A DNA stretch of 64,000 nt. It comes from Struthio camelus. Taxonomy: Eukaryota > Chordata > Aves > Struthioniformes > Struthionidae. Shown here in pieces: positions 13,501-25,500 of this stretch; position 1 is the first letter of the stretch, and each line of letters begins with the position of its first letter. The stretch lies in assembly GCF_040807025.1 (NCBI RefSeq), contig NC_090967.1:7370001-7434000 (forward strand). Reading direction: 5' to 3'. A program made the translations under genes and the position numbers. The notes below the pieces were generated by a model that had not been told where the DNA came from, did no database searches, and worked only from the letters and a program-made list of their open reading frames with translations.

Positions 13501-16500
13501 AAATAAAAGTGTTTCAGATGATGTTGCTCGAACGTGGTTTCCCATAAAATCATGCCTTATTCACCGATCTAAGGTATCTGCACGGCCTGGAAGCCGAGCA
13601 GCCCGGGTCGCCCGGGCTCTGGGGCCGGCAGAAACGCCCCGCGTTAGGTACGGCATCCACCCCCGGCCAGCCTCCCCTCGCTGCCAAAAGGAGCCCATCG
13701 CTTTAGCAGCTGTGCGGAGGTATCGAGTTTATCTGGGGAAGGGCAACGGGAGCTGGCCCCGGCCCCAGCCCCGGCCCCGGGCGCGGGTCCCGCGGGCGGA
13801 TCAGGCACTAGAGCACCCAGCTTAGGGACGCGTCGCCTTTCGGCTGCAGGGTCCTGCCCCGGCGCCTGCCCCGGGGGCGCGCGCCCGGTCCCCTGCGAAC
13901 GGCGCGGCTGGACCCCCCGCGGCGCGCCGGACCCCGCGGAGGGGCCGGGGCTCAGCCGGGTCTCCCTCCCGGCCCCGGCCCCACCGGCGGGGCAGCTGCT
14001 CCCCCAAAGCAAGGGTTAAACGAAGCCAAGAGGCAGCGAAGGGGCAAAGTGTGTGTGTGGGGGGGGGGTCGGTTCCTTACGAACTCGCTGACGAGCTTGA
14101 GGCTTGCCTGGGAGAGCAGAGACCCGACCGAAGGGAGCCTCACCCGTGCGTAAAAAGGGCATGTCGGCTTTTGTTGCTCCATTGTAGGCGGACGTGTAAG
14201 ATAGAGTCCACTGACCGGCCCTGCGGGATTCTTATCGTGTGAGCTCAGGCGGCGGCGGCGGGAGGGCAGCGAGGGTGCCGGGCCGGGGGGCCGCCGACAC
14301 CAACCCGCCCGCAACGGGCGGCGGGACCACGGCCGGCGGCCTGCGGGAGAGGGAGGCCCGGGAAGGCGGGCGATGCCGGGAGGGGGCCGGGACGGGGAGC
14401 CCGGCCCGCCTGGGGCAGGGGGAGCCGGCCGGGGCGCTGCGCGGCTGCCCCGTCCCCGAGGAGGGCCAGGGCCCCTTTCCGCAGGGGGGAGCCTGGGAGA
14501 GGTTTACAGGGGTCATCGGTGCCGCGCTTCCCGTCGGCTCTATTGTTCCCTGCGGTTCCCAGCATTGTCCCCCACACAGGTCGGCCACCTCCCCGGCCGG
14601 GGGGGCTCCACCTGGCAAGCAGAGACCCGAGGCAGGTGCCTCCCCCCGGCCCGGCCCCCTTCTCACGGCTGCAGAAGAGCTCCGGGGCTCGGGATCGGGG
14701 AAGAAACCCCCTCCTGTGTTTCCAGCCATTCCCCCAAACAGCCCCAAATGGACTTCGGGTGCCACGAACCAACTGTGCTTCCCCCAGCCCGTGAAAATCC
14801 AGAGAGACACGGCGGGGGCACCGCGGGCGCGAGCGGGCCGGGGCCGGCTGCGCTGGAGGAGCCGCCGAGACGTCAGCTCGGGACGTGCTCGTCAGCAGCA
14901 ACGCTGCTAAATCCTGCTAAATTCCTGGCCGCGACCGACTTCCTGTGGCAACAAGTTCCACAGCCTCCATCAGGCGCAGCGAGGGCTCGCGTTTCCTTGT
15001 AAACACCTACTAAACACCTACCTAAACAGCTAATGGAGCCCGGCTCTCCTGAACCGTGGTGTCCAAAAATAAGGTTCTTGCTCTCCCCTCGCTATCCTGC
15101 TCGCGGCTGCGTGTGCTGCACGCTCCCCGGTCCCAGGGAGCTCGGCTTGGCGCTAACACCGCTGACCAGGGCCTCCGACCCGCGCTTCTGTGGACTCCCC
15201 TCGAGACGTCGGGGAGACGCGTTAGTCCTCCTGCGCTTCCCTCCTGCTGCCCCAGGCAGAGGCGCCCCAGCGGTTCCTCGGGCCCGCGAGCAGGGGCCGC
15301 GCAGCACCTAGGGCCAGCGCCGCTTCCAGTGATACGAGACGAGATCGCTATCTGCGGTCCCCGAACAGCACGGAGAGCAAGTGAGCGCCAAGGATCAAAC
15401 GGCAGAGTAGGGTTTTCCAAGCACCCACAAGCAGTCGGGAGCAATCCACTTCATACGTCCTTCTCTCTCGCAGCAGAAACGGCAACGCCAAGTCTGAAGG
15501 GTTTATCTGCCGGGAGGTTGCACAAAGCCCAGACACCTCTTTCGCGCTAGGCGAAGGCCCCAGAGAGGTATTTCTATTGCATCCTTTCGTGCCATGTCTG
15601 AGCGCTGCTAAGCGGTAATTACCCCCATCAGATCGTCTCAGCCTTTGTTCTCGCCAGATCTCCAGAGCCGCAAGCAGGGCTGGGCCCCGACACACCTCCA
15701 GGACCCGGAAGCCCGCGGTGCCTCGCCGGTGTCTGCGAGGAAGAGCCCGGTCCAGCCCCAGCCCGCTCGCCGAAACCTTGGCGGAGCGGCAGGGCGCCGG
15801 GGCGAGGGCAGGAGCCGGAGGCGCGCTCCCCCCGCCGCCGCCCCGGGGCAGGGGAGCACGCGGGGGCGCACCGGACCTCTGAGTCCGCTTGCTTAGGGGA
15901 AAAATCATCGAGAAACGCAACGATAAGACTCCGGCATGATTCAGCCGCAGCTGGTAACACCCAGCGGCTCGCCCCGGGCTGCCGAGCACGCACCGAGCGG
16001 CGGAGGCTCCCCGCGCCGGCGGGCCCGCAGCCTCCTCCCGCGGCAGGGGCCGCGTTCCTGCCCCGGCTCCCGGAGACCGCCTGCCCCCTTGGAGGGGACG
16101 GGATGTTAGCACCTCGCACAGCTTGAGGAACGGGAATCGGCCCCGAGCTCGCGTGCTGGGAGCCTGGGGGAAGCCTGGCCATGGCACCGGGGGAGGAAGC
16201 AGAGCCCTTCCCGAGGACGGTCCGAGAAAGGCCGCCTCCGCCTTCGTCAGCCGGCGACGGCTCCGGAGCGGGCGAAGCCCAAGGCTGCTCCGCGGGGCAG
16301 GAGGCGCCGCCGCTGCCCCCATCCGTCGGAGCCTGCGCGGCTCCGGGCGAGGAATGCGGCTCCGTCCCCCCTCGGTGCCGCATTCCTGAGCCGAGCCGCG
16401 GCCCCGCCAACACCCACGGGACGCCGGGCCAAGGGTCAGGGAGAAGCAGCCCGTGAAACCGCCGGCAGCGTCCAGCTCCCGAATTAGCCGCTCGGAGCCC

Positions 16501-19500
16501 CTTCCCGGGCGCAGACGCGAGCGGCGCCCTGCCCTGCTCAGCCCCGCGGCTCGGGCGTCCCGGGGCCGGAGACGCCTGCGAGCGCGGCCCCTCTCCGCGG
16601 TGGCGAGCCGTTCAGCGCCTGCTTCGAGGCAGCAGCGCGGGACGGGGCGACAACGGCTTCTTGGGGACCTGCTAACAAAACGTGCGGCCCCGTGGCCGGC
16701 ACGGGCCCGCAGCAGCGTCAGCGGGTGAAGCACAAGCCCCGGTCGCGCAGCAGGACGCGCACGTCGGCGCGGGCCAGTGTCAGCACCAACAATACGGGTG
16801 TCACCACGATGCCGAGGAAGACATTCAATGGGCGAATTAGTTAGCGTTTAACCTCCGTGACCCGCCGATTGTCCGCGATTTGTTAGCTGTCCTCCCCTCG
16901 GCCGCGGAGGGACGGAGGGGCAGGGGAGGGGACGGCAGCGGGGCCGATCCTGCCCGGCCCGGAGCGCAGAGCTGGCCAGCTGGTTTAACCGGAGCCGAAA
17001 GGACAAACTCTCCAAAGTCACCTAGAGCCTTTGGCAGCCAAAACACGCGGTGCCGGGCGAGATCCCACCCCGAGACGCGAACTGCTCAGCCGGTTTTGTC
17101 AGCTTAAGCAGCGGGGGGGCGGGGAGAGGAGAATAAGCAGACAAGAGAAGGGAAAACCCTGCTTTCAGATCGCCCACCCTCCGCCTTCTTCTCCTAACAA
17201 AAAGCTGGATTGTGCTCTCTAAGCCTGGCGAGCCAGGGCCCTGCTGAGCCCGCGGGAGATGCGCCCAGTCCCCCCGAGAAGGTCCCCGCGGCTCCGCCAG
17301 GGACCTCCGCGCAGCCGCGAGCCCGCACCGTGCTCGGCCCCCGCAGGGGCTTAGCCACTGCTGCTCCTCAAGCCTCGCTAGAGACCCCGCTTTTACCTCC
17401 TGACTTATCCGGGCTGCACGGGCCACAGCCGGTCCCTCCTGCCGTCCTTCGCGGGGAAGGCGCAGGAGGAAGAGGAGCGCTTCCGACAGAGACGGCCTCC
17501 ACGCGGCTTAACACGCGGCGACGGAGCCAACAGCAAGGGCAGTGCGAAGCCAGGCCCAGAACGAGCTCCTGTTTCAAGGACGGTTGAGTTGCTGCTTTTT
17601 TTCCCCTTTTTGCAAAGGAGGAAGTGAATTTTGCTGCAATTGCATTTTAAACGACTATTTCGGACAGACCTGCTGGATGGCAGCTTGCAGGGGTCTGGTT
17701 AAAAAAATGGTGAGGTTTTATTGTCTGAACGTGGACCGCAAGGCATTGCGCAGCTTGCCAACAGGTTTCCATGCCGAGTGCAGCTCGTGACGCAGAGGAA
17801 GGACTCGCAACGAGGGCGAGGCGGGAGACGCGGAGCTGGGTCTTGCCTCTGCCCCAACATCCCCTCTCGGGAGTGCAGAACTCTTTCCTTTTCAATGTTA
17901 GAGCAAAATCAATGGATTCCTGTTATTCCCCGCAGAAGGTATGGGGGAAGCCGGTCCAGCGCTAGCTCTGCCCACTCGCTGTTTGCGGGAGCTCTGCGTT
18001 TTGGGGCAGTCACTCTTTTCTAAACCCACAACTCCGAGCTGGGAAAGGTCATTTGGAAGTCAGCTGCCAACAGCAGCAGAACGGCTCCCTCCAGACATTC
18101 GCCACGTGTGTGTTTGTGCATGCCCTTGACACATGCTCTCTATCACACCTGACCTTGTGCAAATATTAATTCAGTGGAGTCAGTAAGTATTGAGAAAGCC
18201 CGTCCAAGAGAGCAACACCCAGGAGCCCAGCTCGCACGCTGCTCGTGCACAGCCTGTCCCCTCCCCGGCAGCTCCCCTGCGCAAGCCCGGCTCGCTGGCG
18301 CGAGGCGCCTCTGCAGGGATGCCTCCCCTCGCCGGGGGAGCCGGAGCAGCAGAGCTTCGCCCGCCAGCGGCTGCCAGGCTCGCCCCGCGGGCGCAAGGCG
18401 CGCCGGCGAGCCCCCTGCCGCCGGCGCCGTTCCTCCCCGAGCACCGCCAAGCCCACCCAGATATTCAGGCAGCCTTCATCTGCCTGTGGTTTTCTTTCTT
18501 TTTTTTTTCTGGGCTTAAAACCTGTTTGACCCCTCCAGGCAAGAACGCGTTTCAGGTGGAAAGGGAGCAAGGAGGCGGCGTGCGGGGAGGGGAGGGTGCG
18601 GACCTAGGAAACACCTGCTCTGAAAGCGCCGAGAGGGGCAGGAGCCGTGGCTGAATTAGCCGTTGCAGGCAAGCCGGGGTTTAAATTCCACCATATGTAA
18701 ATGATCATCTTAGAAAGGAGATCACTGTAAGCCAAAGCAGATGAGTCACCCAGGGTTTCCACTCTCAGCCCGGCAGGGCTGGGGATTTGTGTAATTGCAA
18801 ATCTGTTCCTGAAATGCGAGGCCTCGCACCTCGGTCAGCGGGACGGCTGCTCCGGCCCTCGCAGCAGAGGCCCCGGGCGAGGGAATCCCCCGGCCCCGCT
18901 CGCCCCGATCCCCCCGCCACCCAGAGCTCGAGAGCTGGAAGAAGTCCAGCAGCCACAGATGGTTTTGACAGGCAGCCAGCTGTGGGCCGTCAACCCTGGG
19001 AACGATCACCGCAAATCTTTTCAGACGCACAGCGAAACCTCGCTGCTTTCTAGTACCGCGGGACGGGGCGGCGGGGGGCGAGGGGCGGCGGGGCCGGCCG
19101 GCGCGGAGGGGCGCTCGCCCAGCTGGCGGCTCGGAGTCAGCGGCCGGCTGCAGCGAGCCGCCCGCCGCGTGACGCGGCTCCGCGGTCGTTTCTGCTTCGG
19201 CAAGGACTGCCGTCCGGCCCCGTCCCGCCTCCGCGGCGTTAGCACGGGCCAGCGCTTTGCACACGTTTAAAAATAAATCTGTAAACGCACGCACTATTTT
19301 TAGTCTTAAAGAAATGGAAGTCTGTGCAATGCCCTGGGGCGGAGGGAAACTCGCGGACAGATGGGGAAACTGAGGCAGGAGGCTAAGCCATTTGCTGAAA
19401 GGATTTAGGGCGGGAGCCGGCGTAGGTGTGCCCGGCTGCCATCTGCACACGCTCGCCCCGCAGCCGGCTGCTCCGGGGCGACCCCTTCCCCAGGGCAGGC

Positions 19501-22500
19501 GGCCCGGCCCGGCCCCTGCGCCGTCGCTGCGGCGGCCCTTCCAGCCCTCCCCGACGGACGGACGGACGGACGGACGGACGGCGGAGCCCAGCACGCCTCC
19601 CCCACCCCACGGCAGGAGAGTCCCTGCCTCTAAGCAGCTCCCACAAAGGAAGGATTATCATCAGCTCCGATTTACAGACAAGAGACCCAGGCACAGAGAG
19701 ATTAAGTGACTTATTCGAAAGGTCACGGAGCAGGTCAGTAGCTGAGCTAGGACCCGAAGCCCGGGCTCCTGGATGCGGCCCCGCGCTGGCCCCGTGCCCG
19801 CCCCCCGCTCGCTGCCGGCGCGAGAGCCGTCGGGCCGCCCGGCCGCCCCCCTGCCCGCGGCACGGCAATTGCAGCACGTCCGGCCGGGCCCAGGGACCGG
19901 CTGCCGCGACTCGTGCGGTTACGGCCAGAAATAGGGCGATGGAGCAACGCTTCGCCCTTGCCCAACTGCGCCGCTCCCCGCGGGGCTGCTTGCTTTGCTG
20001 ACGACGCTCTTGAGCTGCTTGCTGCAATTTTTTTTTTTTTTTTTAATAAACCTTATTCCTGTTAGTTCAGCTGCGCCGGACCCAGGGGGCGGCTGCGTCC
20101 GTGAGAGCCCTGTGAGTCAGCCGGAGCTCCAGGGGCGGCGCAGCTCCCTCGGGAAGCCGCTGCCGGGAGCCGGCGCGCGCCGCGGGAACGCCGGTGCGGT
20201 GCGCCGGAGCCAGGCGGGGAGGCGGCAGGTGAAGGCAGCTGAAGGCAGCCTGGCTCTGCCGGCCCAGAGCCTCGGCGCGCCTGGAAGACGGTTCACGCAG
20301 GGACGAAGCGGAAGCGACCCTGGGGAGGCGCTGCGCGGGCACCCCGCGCTGCCCAGCTCTCTCCCCGTCTCCCAGCGCAGGTTAGCGAGAGGCAGGACAG
20401 AAAACGTCTCCTCTTCCCCCACCTGCTTATTCGTACCGGGTCTCCTCGGGCCCCGAACGCCGCCGCCGGCGGGCGCGCACAGCCCCACGGGAACCGGCGG
20501 GTCCCTCCGGCAGAAGCTGGCCGTCGAACCGGGAGCTGGAGGAGGATTACGACCCTCTTCCAGACGGGATCCGAGGCGGCGGATACCACCGGCCGGGACA
20601 CGGGGTGCTCAGCACCAGCCGCCCGCCCTCCGCTGAAGGCCGCGCACTGCCTCCTTTAACCTTCTCCGGAATAACAGCAGTCAGGCATTGCTAACGAGGA
20701 GAAGGGGAAGCCTAAGCAGGCTAACGAAGCATCAGGCTGGCTGGAACGGAGACACTTTGCGGCTAAGCGGCTCTGGCTGAGGAGAAGTCCCTGACCCCCG
20801 GCCGGGGGATCTGCGCGGGATTACGGCTCCAGGAACGCTCACTTAGAGCCGTGAGCCGATTACGGGGCTGGATTCCTTGCAAGAAACACCCCTGAACGAG
20901 GCAGGCGCCGCAGAGCAGGCAGCGGAGGGAGAAACGAGCCTTCCTCGGGGGCCGGACACAGCCCGTCTCCCGCGGGACGGGAGCGCGGGGGCCGGGAACG
21001 CGGCTCCGCGCGCCTCTCCCCGGCTCCGGGCCGCGGCCGTGCAGCAGGCTGGCCCGCTGCCTTTTCAGACAACTTATCCATTTGGAATTAAACTCCTGCC
21101 TGAGAGCGGGACGCTTCCTTGCACGCTCCTGGCACCTGTTAGGGCACGGAGCGAAGCCCGCCGCCCCTTCTCGCAGCCGCGTCCCCTCCACACCGCTGTC
21201 CCCCGTGTCCCCTCCTCTTCGCACCCCTTATCGTCCCACCGGGCTGGCCAGACGCGGCCATCGCCCTCCTCCCGGAGCGCAAACTCCTCGCTTCGGGGGC
21301 CCCCGAGACGACGCGGGCGCTGCCGTTTTATCTGCTCGACCCCTGCGTCGCAGCTGCAGCGCGGAGGCCGACAAGGACAGAAAGACGTTTGGGGAGGGGA
21401 AGCTCATCCGCTCGGCTCGCTAATGTAATAAAGCCCTAATCAATATTTTAAAGAAAGTAAATGGACCCTCCTTGTGGTCGCGAATGCCGGCTCCCCGAGG
21501 CCCCTCGCAGAAACCCGCTGCCGGAGGGGACGGCTCGGCAGCGGTATCACTTCTCCTGCAGCAACAACTGACTCACGGGGAAGATCCCTCGCTCTAGTCA
21601 GAAATAACATTTTGCAGCTTGTTATTTCTTTCCAATTTACGAAAAATCAAGGGGCTTTTTGCTAAACAACCCCCCCAAATTTGCAGGGGAAATTAAATCC
21701 AAGCATCTGCCCTTTTTTACCTGGGGAAGCCCAAGGGCTCGCAGGAACACACCGGCCCCGCAGCATCCCCAAATCTCTGCTCCGGACAAGGGCCGGGACT
21801 CTGACCCAACCGTGGTCGCATGGCAAGCCTGAGGCAGTACGTTTCCATCCTGTAAGCACGTGTTTTCCGTTCGACTTTGAAGAGTTTTGGTCATAATGAA
21901 GATATTTCAAGAAAAAAAAAAATCATCAGTACAAGCAGTTTTAAGACAATAAATTTGGAGCCCTTTAATATTAATAAGAGTTGAAAAGAAAGGCTTGTTC
22001 TACACGTTTTAAAGGAAAACAGGGACTTTTGCATTCATGGGACTCCAAGATCTGGGGCTTTACAACAGACGAGCCTCGGCGCAGTGCTGAGGATGGACAG
22101 CGTCCCGCAGGCTGCCGCGGCAGAAAAAACCCTAATGCCACTTAAACCCCAAAACAATAAACCTCCAGCCTCCTTCCCTGTCGGGTCTCCCCCTTCCCAC
22201 CCCATCCCCCAGTGATTTCCCCCGCACTAAAAGCCATTAGCAGAGTCTCTCTCCCGAACAAAAGTAACATCCAACCCCAAGCCGCATCCTGAGGAGCAAT
22301 AGAGAGAACTGGCTCTATTCAAAGGGCGCCTTTGAACGAGAAATCACCATTTCCTCTGCCTCTTCAGCCCCTCTTGCATTTCCCCCTTTTCAGTTTTAAT
22401 TGCTCGCTGAGTCATGTGAACAGCATGAAACCATTTAGGGCACCTGCCCCCAAGGGCAGCCGGCTCCGTGCCGCGCACCAGGGCTGCCCGGCCGGAAAGC

Positions 22501-25500
22501 CGCACACGGCTCTCTCTGCAGAAACGCCCGTCCGCCCGTCCTTGCCACACACACGTTTTCCCAAGGGGAAATTCCACTGACAAAACTGGAAGCTTTAAAA
22601 GAAGAGCCGGAGCGATTTTCCAGATCAATGCAACACCAGTGTCGCAACTCCCCGGCTTCAGAGGGCTGCCTTCAATTACCCCATCATTTACTGGATTGCC
22701 CCATCATTTAGAGGAAAATAAAAAAGCCATGTCTCCTAGAAAAAGCCTGGCTTGTTTTTCCTAAAAGTTAATAGCAGCCCATGCTAAGTGCGGAGTCTAG
22801 ACTTGTCTACAAACTAGAGGAGAGAGGGAAGCGGGGTGGGGGAGCTCGATGCTGGCTTTCGAACCTCTCTGCAAAGCCGAACGCGCGTGCTCGGCCTCGC
22901 GCAGAGGCTGCAGAGCTGCTTTCATTTAGCTCTTTCTAACCGTTGCCCTTTGAAACGCAGCAGCATCTTGGGCGAGCTTGCGCAGGAGGAGGTAAGGGTT
23001 TGCATCCCCCACGTGCCGCTAGTGAATTTAGATGTCCCGACTTGGAACGCTTTAAGAAACCTTCCCCCAAAAAAGTACCAGTACCTCACCGCAAGCCAGG
23101 CCTCCTCCCCTCCAAATCATTTTATGCTCTTTTTAAAGCCTTGCCCCTTCTTTCGAACAGGAACAGAGAGGTACGAGTTTAAACATCAGCCTGCAGCATC
23201 CAAAATGCAGCCCAACTGGTGGGTCAGCAGTTGTAAACGCAAAACTGAGGGAGGCAGCCCAGTTCCAGTAAAAACCATCAAAACCGCTGGTCCCCAAGAA
23301 CAGGCCAAAGCCGCAGGGGACTTGTTATCTCACTTCTTGGCTCCCAGCAGGCTGGAGACACACCGAACCGATCTCACTCAACCTACGGGCAGCGAAAGGA
23401 GGTATGGAAGCACATCCGTACCCATGCCCGGGGCACCGGCTCATCGCAGCGCTCAGGACAGACCTACTGCAGGGTAAGGACAGAAAAACGACCCATGCGA
23501 GGATGCAAAGCAGAAGAGACGCCTCCTCCTCCACAGCGCCACGAGCATCTTTCCCCTTTCTCAAGCCACCATTTCCTCTGAAATTATGCATGCACAAACG
23601 CACGGCACCCGTCGCAAACGCACACACCCAGACACACGCCCTGTGGCCAAGGGAGCAAGGCATCCGTGATCCCAGTCCTGCGGGAAACGATCCCGCCGCG
23701 CGGGGCGAGGGGACGCGGCGCAGCGAGGTTACCGAGTGCACGCACCCGGTTCACTGATGAATCAAAGCCGTGCTCCCACCCCCTGAATTGTGGGACAGCG
23801 TGAGCAAACCAGAGAGCAGCTGGCTTTCACATTAAACACACAGGAAACTCCAAAAGGGGCAGAGACAGGAAATTCTGATGCCGTGGGTTGCAAACGCGCT
23901 CAAAGTTCAACGCTCCCAATATTAGTAGGATGCAGTAATGTCTTAGTCTGAAACAGAAAGGTCAGGAGAGGGATTCTCCGCAGGGCACCAGCCAAATGCG
24001 CTGCCAGGTAGATCCTTTCCTCCCCTGGTACGGGCCACGTCCTACCCACCGCAGGGGTGGGGTGGGAGCATCAAAAGCAGGTTTTGCCTTCAGACGGTTC
24101 CAGCGCTGATAAAAGGCGCTCGCGGGGCGAGGCATTACACAGCAGTTTGCCGCGGCACGCAGCGATGCGTGATTTTCTGCAGGGGTAGGCTGAGCTGTTC
24201 GAGCTCGGGGTGACTTGTCAAACCAGAGCCCGGCCGGCTGCTGGCCGCGGCACGGGAGCAGGCTCGGCCGCGGCGCGGCAGAGCGACGGCCCGGCGGCGA
24301 ACACCCCGCGGCGCCTGCCCGCGCCCTCCCCAGCACCCCGGCTCTCGCACGGCCCCGCGTCACCCCAGGACGCTGCAACGCGCGCTGCAAGAAGCGCCCC
24401 CGCCGCGGCGCCGGGGCTGCAGAGCCCCGCGCAGCCGCGTGTGTTCGGCTTAACCCCGCGTCGAGCGAGCTCGGCGGAAAGGCCGGAAGCCCGGGCATCT
24501 CTGCATCGCGCCTTCTCTTCGCACGAGGACAGGCGCCAGCCCTGGCGTCCTGTCATGCCCTTCAGGGCTGCGTTAAAGAGCCAGCGACCATCAGAAACCT
24601 CTTCCTTCCCCACGCAGCACGCGGAAGAGGCGTGGAGGGGGATCGGCTGTCTCGGGCTTTCCTAGGAAGGAAGAGGGAGGGAGGTGAAATAACAGGAGCG
24701 AGAGCCCTGTCCCTCGAGCAGGGCTGGGAAGGGGATGGGACCGCGCGGATGGCGGGCCAGGATGGCTCCGCGTTTTCCTGGGTTCAGCTGTGCAAAGGAG
24801 CTGGAATGAGAGAATGGGCCGAAATAAACCCCCAAACCCCAGGCCCCCAGGGACGAGGGGATTTTCCAAGGAGCGCACGAAGAATAAGAGAGCGAGAGCC
24901 AGGTGCTGAGAGCGGGGCAGTGACCCTGGCCCCACGCATCCCGCCCCTGCGAGCCGACTGCTGCCGGCCTTCGCGTTTCCCCTCTGCAAAGGGCACGTCT
25001 CTCGCCACGAGAACAAACGCGGCCCCAGTCCAGCAGCGCAGCCCGGCACCGTCCTAACGTTAAGCAACGCGTTGACAGCCAGCGGGACCGAAGCACGCGC
25101 CCGAGGGCTGGCCAGGCCTGGGAACAGGGTAGCGAAGCCGCCCTGCGAAGCGGGGGCCGGAGGACAGAGGTCGGGGAGCCGGCTGCTTCCCGCGTCCGTG
25201 GGGCGGCACGGCGAGCCAGGAAAGCTCCCGCCGGCCCCGCGCCGGGGTCTCCTTTGTTCTGCTCCGAGTGGAAGCTGTTGAGCTCGGGATCGTCCCCGGG
25301 GTCAACCTCTAACCTGACCTCTGCCCGCTCAGTAGCCGTCCCTGGGGCCGGGGAGCTGCCACGCACCGGCTTCCTAACCGCAATAATTCTTGCTGGCGCC
25401 CTCCCATCTCTGCCGCTCTGAACGAGGCTCCCGGCCGCCCCGGCGGCTCCTGCTCCCTGCCTCCCGCCGCTTCGGTGCCAGCCGGGGTGCTGAGCTGCAG

